Source of the DNA: Sergeia podlipaevii
Lineage: Eukaryota > Euglenozoa > Kinetoplastea > Trypanosomatida > Trypanosomatidae
Assembly: GCA_030849805.1 (NCBI GenBank)
Contig: JASANZ010002006.1
Coordinates: 1 to 32,056 of the forward strand
Length of the DNA stretch: 32,056 nucleotides
Direction: 5' to 3'
Shown here: positions 25,966 through 32,056 of the stretch, piece by piece
Position numbering within the stretch: position 1 is the stretch's first letter
Layout of the letters: each line of letters begins with the position of its first letter
Notes under the pieces: model-generated
What the model saw: only the letters and a program-made list of their open reading frames with translations
What the model was told of the DNA's origin: nothing
Databases searched by the model: none
Made by a program: the position numbers and the translations under genes

Positions 25966-26481
25966 TTAGTTCTTGGCGAACTTCTTGCCCATCTTATCGG
26001 CGGAAGTCTTGGAGACAACCTCGAGGACGTTGTAGCGGATAGTCTTGCTCAGGGGACGGCACTGACCGATGATGACCTCATCACCCTTCTTGGGGTCGAA
26101 GGCGGGGCTGCAGTGCACGGCGAGGGACTTGTGGCGCTTCTGGTAACGCTGGTACTTCTTGATGAAGTGAAGGTAGTTACGGCGGATAACAATGGTGCGC
26201 TTCATCTTGGTGGAGTGCACGATGCCACGCAGAATGCGACCGCGGATGACCACGTTGCTGGTGAAGGGGCACTTGCGGTCAATGTACTTGCCGTTGAGGG
26301 CGAGCTTGGGGGTCTTGAAGCCGAGACCGACCTTCTTGGAGTAGCGGATGTGGCCGGAGGAGTTGAGGTGCTTCTTGTTGGGGCGGTGCATGTTCTCGTT
26401 CACAGCAGTCTGGCGCTGGTACGCCTTCTCGTGCTGGATGGTGGCATCCACGGTGTGGGAGCGGAAGTACTGGGAGGACAT
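25966..26481 (-). CDS. RPS11: Cytosolic 40S ribosomal protein uS17 (S11)
   Basis: The product is 171 aa from an ATG, close to the 155-175 aa of eukaryotic members. The hallmark stretches are present in order: Gly-Leu-Gly-Phe-Lys-Thr-Pro (52-58), Tyr-Ile-Asp-Arg-Lys-Cys-Pro-Phe-Thr (66-74), Ile-Arg-Gly-Arg-Ile-Leu (79-84), Arg-Thr-Ile-Val-Ile-Arg-Arg (95-101), His-Phe-Ile-Lys-Lys-Tyr (105-110), Lys-Arg-His-Lys (115-118) and Cys-Arg-Pro-Leu-Ser-Lys-Thr (141-147). It binds 18S rRNA in the body of the small subunit and is essential in all ribosomes. The codons are strongly biased to C/G at third positions, as expected for a highly expressed gene. A single copy is present here; it ends in TAA. Confidence 0.98.
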   Translation of the reverse strand: MSSQYFRSHTVDATIQHEKAYQRQTAVNENMHRPNKKHLNSSGHIRYSKKVGLGFKTPKLALNGKYIDRKCPFTSNVVIRGRILRGIVHSTKMKRTIVIRRNYLHFIKKYQRYQKRHKSLAVHCSPAFDPKKGDEVIIGQCRPLSKTIRYNVLEVVSKTSADKMGKKFAKN

Positions 26482-26492
26482 ACTCTGATGTT

Positions 26493-26565
26493 CTGGCGTA
26501 GGAACGTCCTATTCAGCAATTACGTATCATTTTTGAAAAATAGATTAAAAAAAAGAGAAGAAAGA
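26493..26565 (-). promoter_or_regulatory. Trans-splice acceptor region for uS17
   Basis: A C/T-rich tract on the minus strand (about 26565-26530) is followed by AGs at 26510-26509 (GAATAG) and 26494-26493 (GCCAG), giving 5' UTRs of 27 or 11 nt. An ATG between the tract and the first AG would be removed by splicing. Confidence 0.6.
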
Positions 26566-26981
26566 AGGGGAAAGAGAGAAAGTAGCATCAGTAGCGTCAG
26601 TGCAGAAAGGAAACAGCAAATATAGAGAGAAAAAAAGAAGCAAAGGAAGAACTGAATATGAAAAGTTTTCCTTTTTTTTTTCCTTGCACGTACTGTTGTC
26701 ACCTATAGAGGGGTACCATTTAAAAAATTTTTCTATATTGCGCACACAAAATTTTTGAGAAAAATAAAAACTATAAAGTAACATAATACGAACAACGACT
26801 GCAGCCGCTCACACACATGGCGTTCATCTACCTCCCCCTGTAACACGGCAATCCAGCACCTCTAAAAAAAAAAGGAAAAAAGGAAGTCTCCATAAAGACA
26901 CGAAGCAATCAGCAATAGCAGCAACAAAAATCGCAAAGAGAAAAACTTAAAATGAACCGATATAACCGTCTTCAAAGGGGA

Positions 26982-27015
26982 GGGGGGGGGGGGGNGGGGG
27001 GGGGGGGGGGGGGGG
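26982..27015. repeat. G homopolymer with an ambiguous base
   Basis: Thirty-three G interrupted only by an N at 26995. It lies about 63 nt downstream of the stop of the four-helix membrane protein gene and reads as poly-C in the mRNA. Confidence 0.9.
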
Positions 27016-27077
27016 CGGAGAGAGAAAGAGAGAGAGCAAAAGCGCTTCTCTCTCTCCTTGTCTTTTTTCTCTACAGC

Positions 27078-28646
27078 TCATACATTGTCATCTGTGACTT
27101 GCGGCGCTTTCAGTGGTCGCGGCGATGGGGATGCCAGCGTGACACCGTCCGACGTTAGCACGGGAGGTGGTGGGGGTATAACCCCAATGCGATTGACCAG
27201 CAGCGGAGTGGACACATCGGAATCCAAAGACTGCTTCTGCCGTGACTCCGGTGCCTGTCGGCCGCCATCACCACTTTGAAGTGGAGGCCGTAATCGACCT
27301 CCTGTTGAAGGAGGCGGCGGTGCTAGTGGTGAGGCGGGAGCATCGGCAAGAACATCTCCCTCGTACTCGCCATTGTCATCGTCGTCGTCCCCTACCTCGT
27401 GCAGCTCGAACAAGCCCTGTGAGGTGCCAGCGTTGTTATCCACATCGCCGGGCTCACCAGAGAAGAGGTGCTCGTCATCGTGAGTGTAGTTCTCATCGTC
27501 ATAATAGGCCATGTGCGCCGGATTTCCGCTCCTTCCGCCGTTGTATGCATCATGGGTATCGTCATAGGACGGCTCATCATTGTTGCCAAGACGGTCATCC
27601 GCGTACACGATGCCTCTGCCATTGGTGTTGTTGTTGTTGCTCTTCCCATAGTAGTTGCCATCTCCGTTGTCACTAAACTGGTTCTCCAGCATCGGGGTCA
27701 AGGGTATGCTGACGGACTGCTCTTTACCCAGCGTCCTGCTGGAGCGTTGCGAGCGCAAAGGCGGCGGTGGGGGAGCTGTTCCAAAGAACTGGGGAGGTGG
27801 CACCGCGCCTGGGTTGGACTGGGAGTCTGTATTGATCTGAGCCACATTCCCCCCATATGTTACCTGCGGTTTAGGGAGCGTATTGCTGTCCAGAGCCTCC
27901 CTCTCCCGCTGCATGCGCTCTTCCTCCTCCTTCTGCCTTGTTTCCTCCTCTTTCATGAGCTGTACGCGCGGGTTCTGCTTGAACATATTGAAGCACGCCA
28001 CCACAATATTGATCACATAGACGCCAGCTGTAACGAAGTACGATACATAAAGTTCAACGTAAGGCGGCGTTGAGCTGTAAAAGCCTTTGCTCATCGTAGG
28101 ATCCTTGTTGCAGTACTCCAAGTAGCTCTGCATGATGGAGTTCTCCTCGTTTAGGCCAAACGTCACGACGAGACCGAGAACAATCAGCCAAATTTCCCAC
28201 ATGGTGACCATGTCCTTGCGAAACACCACAAAGTGGTAGCGTATCTCCGCCGTGTTCGTCTCAAACCATGCGCGGTTGACGATCGAGACGACCACCTGCA
28301 CACCACTGATCGCCAGCATGTACCGAATGTTTTGCGCTCCTCTGCTGACAAAATAGCCCACATTGCTGGGGGACATCATGAAGGTAACGTCGCTGAAAAA
28401 CGCGTGAGTGCGAGTGACGTTGTACACGCACCCTTTCACCAAAAATGGCTCCTTCAGATCTAGTTTACTGTTCACAAAGAATGCGTTGCTCATGGAGGAG
28501 GACACGTTTATTGCCGTTCGGATAATAGCACAAAGGAAGCACGCAAGCTGTACCGCAACAAGAAGCGTGTTCACACGCGAGAACCACTTCTCCGCCCGCG
28601 TGCGGGAGAGGTGAAAGGCTTGCTGGTCCTTGCCGTATATATGCAT
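27078..28646 (-). CDS. Four-transmembrane protein with a long acidic Pro/Asn-rich tail
   Basis: The product is 522 aa from the ATG at 28646; the longer frame opens with GTG, and its extra 22 residues are a translated pyrimidine tract that would mimic a signal anchor. Hydrophobic helices lie at about 24-47, 107-124, 147-165 and 199-221. The loop between the first two (48-106) has sequons at Asn47 and Asn76 and a Cys at 73, consistent with an extracellular or luminal loop. After the fourth helix a short charged coiled-coil (229-252, Lys/Glu/Arg) leads into a roughly 270-residue tail rich in Asp, Asn, Gly, Tyr and Pro, including proline runs, presumably cytosolic. The topology is amastin-like, but the amastin Cys/Trp signature was not found, so it is left unnamed. 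A surface or flagellar membrane role is possible; no evidence decides it. Confidence 0.85.
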   Translation of the reverse strand: MHIYGKDQQAFHLSRTRAEKWFSRVNTLLVAVQLACFLCAIIRTAINVSSSMSNAFFVNSKLDLKEPFLVKGCVYNVTRTHAFFSDVTFMMSPSNVGYFVSRGAQNIRYMLAISGVQVVVSIVNRAWFETNTAEIRYHFVVFRKDMVTMWEIWLIVLGLVVTFGLNEENSIMQSYLEYCNKDPTMSKGFYSSTPPYVELYVSYFVTAGVYVINIVVACFNMFKQNPRVQLMKEEETRQKEEEERMQREREALDSNTLPKPQVTYGGNVAQINTDSQSNPGAVPPPQFFGTAPPPPPLRSQRSSRTLGKEQSVSIPLTPMLENQFSDNGDGNYYGKSNNNNTNGRGIVYADDRLGNNDEPSYDDTHDAYNGGRSGNPAHMAYYDDENYTHDDEHLFSGEPGDVDNNAGTSQGLFELHEVGDDDDDNGEYEGDVLADAPASPLAPPPPSTGGRLRPPLQSGDGGRQAPESRQKQSLDSDVSTPLLVNRIGVIPPPPPVLTSDGVTLASPSPRPLKAPQVTDDNV

Positions 28647-28654
28647 GTTGTCAA

Positions 28655-28686
28655 CTCCAAAGTACAAACAAAAAAGAAAAATAATA
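28655..28686 (-). promoter_or_regulatory. Proximal trans-splice acceptor of the membrane protein gene
   Basis: On the minus strand TTTTTCTTTTTTGTTTGTACTTTGGAG places an AG at 28656-28655, only 8 nt before the ATG at 28646. The site lies inside the GTG-initiated longer frame and argues against that longer start. Confidence 0.55.
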
Positions 28687-28846
28687 ATGAAGCCTATTGA
28701 CTCCTCAATCACTCGCTCTCCTCCTTGTTATTTTTCTCCCTTTCCTTTGTCTAATCTATCTATATTGTTGTATACAAGTTTAACGACTCTCTCGCTCCCA
28801 GCCACTCTTGTAATTGTAAATAATAATAAAAACTGCGTGGTTGCTA

Positions 28847-28893
28847 CTTGAAGATAAAGATAAAAGAAAAAAAGAAAGAAGGTAGCATGTAGA
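28847..28893 (-). promoter_or_regulatory. Distal trans-splice acceptor of the membrane protein gene
   Basis: A long C/T-rich tract on the minus strand (28893-28850) ends in TTCAAG, with the AG at 28848-28847. The resulting 5' UTR of about 200 nt has no ATG before 28646, so both acceptors give the same protein. Confidence 0.55.
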
Positions 28894-29183
28894 CAGAATA
28901 TTAAACTGAAGAAAAAAAAAGCGATGGGCACAACAGTCTACATATGTAAAGGGAATAATGTTGCAACAAAACAAAAACAAAAATAAAAGAGAGAGAGACT
29001 GATAGGTCACTGCTATGTTGACGAGATCAGAGCTCTTTTGATAGATGGACATATACGCATTTCTGCTGTCCGCGCACCCTCACCTCCTTTCTTTTCACAT
29101 AACTTGTTAGAAAAGAAAAGAAAAAATGAAAAGTACAGGTCTTTTTTCTTCTTCTTCTTTTATTTATATCTGTATAAGACAAC

Positions 29184-29185
<2 letters not shown>

Positions 29186-29218
<33 letters not shown>
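29186..29218. repeat. TG/CA microsatellite, 33 bp
   Basis: The longest dinucleotide repeat in the window, a pure TG tract on the plus strand (CA in the transcript), in non-coding DNA. Confidence 0.95.
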
Positions 29219-29220
<2 letters not shown>

Positions 29221-29396
29221 CTGCAGGTGGCGCACACACGCTGCATTTGTCGCTCGTGTTTATCACACACATACGCCCACACACAAGTCACAACACTACC
29301 CAGCTGATCCACCCACATACTCTCAAAAAAAGGAAAAAAAAACCTCCACAACCACACGTGCCTACACACACACATTCGCAATGTAAGTTTTTTTAA

Positions 29397-29591
29397 TCAT
29401 AGTAGGAATAAGCAAGGAAAATCAGACGCTAAAACTGAACTGACTTCGTCCTGCTCCTCCTCCTTCAGCGGGTGCTTCACAAGAAAAAGAGAGACCAGGA
29501 GTCTTCGTAGAAGAAGTGCAAAAACACCACACAAAAACAAAAAGGAAAGAGTAGAAAAACGGAAGGTAAAGCTACTCACTACAACGTGCAT
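29397..29591 (-). CDS. Candidate small membrane protein, 64 aa
   Basis: A 64-codon ATG frame ends in TGA. It has a hydrophobic Phe/Leu/Val segment (about 8-38) followed by a charged stretch (Lys-Glu-Glu-Glu-Gln-Asp) and a short hydrophobic end. Its support is position: a C/T tract with nine C (29640-29612) ends in an AG at 29607-29606, only 14 nt before the ATG, in the largest gap of the window. Against it, the hydrophobic segment is encoded by T-rich DNA that may itself be a pyrimidine tract, and no homology is recognised. It is therefore a candidate only. Confidence 0.2.
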   Translation of the reverse strand: MHVVVSSFTFRFSTLSFLFLCGVFALLLRRLLVSLFLVKHPLKEEEQDEVSSVLASDFPCLFLL

Positions 29592-29605
29592 TCCGATCGG
29601 TGTCG

Positions 29606-29640
29606 CTCCAGAGAAGGAAAGGGGGGGGGAGGTAGGGAGT
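29606..29640 (-). promoter_or_regulatory. Pyrimidine tract and AG before the candidate small gene
   Basis: On the minus strand CTCCCTACC is followed by nine C, then TTTCCTTCTCTGGAG, forming a convincing acceptor with the AG at 29607-29606. The nearest large downstream gene begins almost 1 kb away and has its own acceptors. Confidence 0.45.
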
Positions 29641-30426
29641 GGTAGCAGAGGACGGCACAGCTTTTGTAGCTGTGCCTATTGACAACGACACACTTCCATC
29701 GTGAGCTTCAGGACTCATTCTTCTCCTCCTCCTCCTCTCCCCCCCCCTTTTCGTCTACGTGAACGCGTGTCTCCGCGCTAGCGCTTCTTTTTGTTTTGTT
29801 TTGTTTTTGTCTTACTTTCAATCTTTTTGTTTTCATTGTTTTGCTCCCTTCTTTCAAGTTTATTTTTTAAAAAATATCTGCTTCTCACATCGGTTGCAGA
29901 CAAACCTTCCTCTTCTTGCAACTAGAGAAAAAAAAAGAGTATGACGATTCGGCTATCAACTTTTCCTTTTTCTCGTATGTTTGTGTGTGCGTGTGTGCTT
30001 AAACGAAGATAAGATATGCTATTACCTTGCTGCCTTCATAATGTGTATGTGTGCGGAAGGGTGTGCGTACGTAGGTGAGTGGAAACAGAAACTGTGTATT
30101 GCGACGCGTGCTTTGCTTTCCTTTTCTTTTCCTCAATTTTTCCTTGCATTTCTTCGTATTTGACCCCATATGTCTGAATAATAATAAAAATAATAATGAT
30201 AATAATGATAAAAGGGACGGGGACATACAAAAATACGAAAAGTCTTTCTTTTTAATATATAAAATATAAATATAGTACCTAAAAATACACACCACATCTG
30301 CTCCCCTCCCTCTCACCAAATCTTTCTCCAACGAACAGAAAACGTAGAAGGAAGCAAAAAAAAAAAGAGAGAGGATAAGAGAGAGAGAGAGTGCATGTCC
30401 CTCCATACACCGCCTCCATCACACTA

Positions 30427-31734
30427 CTACTGGTTCATGTATTGGCTAGCGTTCAGCTGGCCCTTGATGTCCACGAGCTCCTGCACCTGCATCTCAAAGC
30501 GATCCTGCACCTCCTTCATGATACCTTCATCCGTGTACTTGCGGTTCTCGCGCTTGATCTCCTTCTCCTCAGAAGTAATGAAAGCAATCGTGAGACCTTT
30601 GGTGCCGAAGCGGCCGGCGCGGCCAACACGGTGGAGATAGCTGTCAGCCTCAGAGGCCATATCAAACTGCACCACAAGGTTAATGCGGTCGATATCCACA
30701 CCACGACCGAAAAGGTCGGTAGCGACAACGATACGAGTGTTGTTAGACTTGCAGCTCTCGTACACGCGCAGACGGTCAGTCTGGGCCATGCGGGAGTGAA
30801 CTGCCTGAGACGGGAACTTGAGCTGCTGCAGCTGGCGATTAAGGGCCTCGCAGCGCTCTACAGAGGAGGTGAAGATGATGGCTTGATTGAGATCGACTAC
30901 ATCAAGAATTTCACAGAGCTTGCGCACCTTCTCCGCCTCGCTCAACTTCATGAAGTACTGGGTGAGGCCGTGGAGAGTGAGCTTCGCACGCTGGTCCACG
31001 TAGATCTCAGTGGGGTTCACCATGAACTTCTTGGCCACCGTGCGAAGATCGTCGGTCATGGTGGCAGAAAACATCATCACCTGCTTCTCCTTGGGGAGCT
31101 TCATGAAGATCTCCTGCACGTCACGGCGCATCTTGATATCCTCTAAGCAGCGGTCAAATTCATCCACGACGAACCATTTCACGTGAGACACATCGAGTGC
31201 CTTGCTCTGGATGAGAGCCTTCATGCGGCCAGGAGTGCCCACCACAACAGCAGGAACCTCCTTCTTGAGCTGCTTCACGTTCTCCTCCTCGGGGATGCCA
31301 CCGAAGAACACACCAGTGGTGGCGTAGGGGAGGTACTTGTTGAAGCGCTTGAACTCCTGCTCAATCTGGTACGCCAGTTCGCGGGCGTGCACGAGGACGA
31401 TGGCCTGGCAGTAGGGCTTCCGGCCTTCAGGAATCTTCTCAATCTGCTCCAGCAGAGCAAACACAAAGACGGCGGTCTTACCCATACCAGACTTGGCCTG
31501 GGAGAGGATATCCGCACCGAGCATGGCCTGGGGCAGAGCCTGGTGCTGGACCTCAGAGGGGTGCTCAAAGCCGTTCTCGCGGATAGCGTTAGCAAGCTCG
31601 CTCTTCAGGCAGAAGTCCTGGAAGCCACCAAGAGCAACGGCGCTGTGAGAGCTCATGCCCACGCCCATGGGCTGGTTGGAGATGACGGTGGTCTTGACGT
31701 CATCACCATCGAAGTCGGCGAGTGCGCTGCTCAT
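30427..31734 (-). CDS. SUB2: DEAD-box RNA helicase Sub2/UAP56 (DDX39) family
   Basis: The product is 435 aa from an ATG, close to the 428-446 aa of UAP56/Sub2. It has Gly-Phe-Glu-His-Pro-Ser with Gln63 of the Q motif (55-63), motif I Ala-Lys-Ser-Gly-Met-Gly-Lys-Thr (80-87), Ib Thr-Pro-Gly-Arg (167-170), III Ser-Ala-Thr (223-225), V Ala-Thr-Asp-Leu-Phe-Gly-Arg-Gly-Val-Asp (338-347) and VI His-Arg-Val-Gly-Arg-Ala-Gly-Arg (368-375). The distinctive Lys-Ser-Gly-Met-Gly-Lys loop and the lack of long extensions favour Sub2 over other DEAD-box groups. Motif II is Asp-Glu-Phe-Asp (191-194), not the Asp-Glu-Cys-Asp typical of the group, and motif Ia reads His-Ala-Arg-Glu-Leu-Ala instead of Thr-Arg-Glu-Leu-Ala. 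The family loads export factors onto mRNA and acts in splicing, in the nucleus. Codon use is G/C-biased, suggesting high expression. Confidence 0.95.
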   Translation of the reverse strand: MSSALADFDGDDVKTTVISNQPMGVGMSSHSAVALGGFQDFCLKSELANAIRENGFEHPSEVQHQALPQAMLGADILSQAKSGMGKTAVFVFALLEQIEKIPEGRKPYCQAIVLVHARELAYQIEQEFKRFNKYLPYATTGVFFGGIPEEENVKQLKKEVPAVVVGTPGRMKALIQSKALDVSHVKWFVVDEFDRCLEDIKMRRDVQEIFMKLPKEKQVMMFSATMTDDLRTVAKKFMVNPTEIYVDQRAKLTLHGLTQYFMKLSEAEKVRKLCEILDVVDLNQAIIFTSSVERCEALNRQLQQLKFPSQAVHSRMAQTDRLRVYESCKSNNTRIVVATDLFGRGVDIDRINLVVQFDMASEADSYLHRVGRAGRFGTKGLTIAFITSEEKEIKRENRKYTDEGIMKEVQDRFEMQVQELVDIKGQLNASQYMNQ

Positions 31735-32056
31735 CTTGTGGTATTTCTTTTGAACCTGTTTCTGTTTCTATTTTCTTCTTTCGTCTATAAACTGGGAGAA
31801 GAAAGGGACAGGAGACTGCTTGCTAAAGTGGCGCGGTAGGGGGGAGAAGAGAGAAGTAGGACTCACTTTGTATTTTTTTTCCTAAGAGAGAAACTGTTGG
31901 TGTTGCATTGCGTAGCAAGTCGTTGTATAATTTAAAAAAATAGAAAAAGAAAAGAGAAAAAGGAAAGAAATAGTTATATTAGAAAAGCAGAAAAAAACAA
32001 CATCGCGCATGCAAAGCAGAACTTTTCGTGTACGTAGGATTAGCGAAGCTCACTGC
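31735..32056 (-). other. Upstream non-coding region of the helicase gene
   Basis: This holds the helicase 5' UTR and acceptor, then A/T-rich DNA that is pyrimidine-rich on the minus strand (for example 31934-31970). It is presumably the 3' UTR of a gene beyond the window. No further feature was seen. Confidence 0.5.
31792..31811 (-). promoter_or_regulatory. Trans-splice acceptor for the Sub2 gene
   Basis: On the minus strand CTGTCCCTTTCTTCTCCCAG places the AG at 31793-31792. The 57-nt 5' UTR has no ATG before 31734. Confidence 0.75.

Larger units (their letters stand above)
26482..27077 (-). other. Intergenic region with a G homopolymer
   Basis: This 0.6-kb gap is the shortest in the window. 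It holds the uS17 acceptor, T-rich DNA on the minus strand, and the long G run with an N at 26982-27015. No gene was recognised. Confidence 0.6.
28647..30426 (-). other. Longest intergenic region in the window
   Basis: This 1.78-kb gap contains acceptors for the membrane protein gene, a 33-bp TG repeat (29186-29218), a C-rich tract followed by a candidate small gene (29591-29397), A/T-rich repeats around 30178-30205 and a GA repeat near 30367-30391 just after the helicase stop. Apart from the small candidate, no gene was recognised. Confidence 0.6.
1..32056 (-). other. Interior of a minus-strand polycistronic transcription unit
   Basis: Ten long reading frames all point the same way and none overlaps another. 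Each is a single exon, and most have a pyrimidine tract plus AG within about 10-230 nt upstream of the ATG. This arrangement is characteristic of kinetoplastid polycistronic units, in which mRNAs are separated by trans-splicing and polyadenylation rather than by separate promoters. No divergent or convergent switch is visible, so transcription initiates outside the window, beyond base 32056. That the unit is nuclear and trypanosomatid is inferred from gene content and layout; the genus is not determined. Confidence 0.88.

Noticed and set aside
27468..28073. Plus-strand 201-codon frame
   Set aside because: It is a shadow of the membrane protein gene on the other strand; there is no plus-strand acceptor pattern, and its Val/Ile/His composition comes from Asp/Asn codons read backwards.
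28647..28712. Twenty-two extra N-terminal residues on the four-helix membrane protein
   Set aside because: The upstream start is GTG, and the segment is a translated pyrimidine tract containing an acceptor AG at 28655. The first ATG is at 28646.
29999..30406. 135-codon ATG frame with a signal-peptide-like start, downstream of the helicase
   Set aside because: It begins about 20 nt after the helicase stop with no room for a separate acceptor, and the hydrophobic start comes from a CT repeat. It is best read as helicase 3' UTR.
1..32056. Mobile elements, CRISPR arrays or bacterial-type operons
   Set aside because: No transposase, reverse transcriptase, terminal repeats or regularly spaced repeats were seen. 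The simple repeats are ordinary microsatellites.

Overview
The window looks like nuclear DNA from a trypanosomatid (kinetoplastid protist). All ten convincing genes lie on the minus strand as single uninterrupted reading frames, separated by 0.6-1.8 kb of non-coding DNA that is pyrimidine-rich on the coding strand. Nearly every start codon is preceded by a polypyrimidine tract and a downstream AG, the signature of spliced-leader trans-splicing acceptors. No cis-introns, tRNA, rRNA, CRISPR array, transposon or strand-switch region was seen. The piece therefore reads as the interior of one polycistronic transcription unit running from high to low coordinates. The moderate coding GC, A/T-rich intergenic DNA and abundant microsatellites do not fix the genus.

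In order of transcription the genes are: a DEAD-box helicase of the Sub2/UAP56 mRNA export family (31734-30427); a four-helix membrane protein with a long acidic tail (28646-27078); cytosolic ribosomal protein uS17/S11 (26481-25966); a very large Sec8-like exocyst subunit (25056-19468); a protein that appears to hold a dead dual-specificity-phosphatase fold (18623-16755); a RUS/DUF647 membrane-associated protein (15299-13452); a small protein with two divergent HMG-like boxes (12285-11407); a large unrecognised protein (10400-7641); a probable mitochondrial protein (6309-4585); and a low-complexity protein carrying an RIIa/Dpy-30-like dimerisation helix pair (3229-170).

Four of these genes are read here from an internal ATG. 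The longer frames open with GTG or TTG, and their first 18-32 residues are translated polypyrimidine tract rather than protein. Such neighbours are co-transcribed but need not share a function, and no operon-like pathway is evident: mRNA export, translation, secretion, lipid or membrane biology and organellar functions are mixed, as is normal for kinetoplastids.

The most interesting items are the candidate pseudophosphatase, the RIIa-like helix pair, the Cys-rich tandem HMG-like protein, the enlarged Sec8, ATGs that lie between a pyrimidine tract and its first AG (possible alternative N-termini), and long G/C homopolymers placed just downstream of stop codons. All ambiguous bases in the window fall inside those homopolymers.
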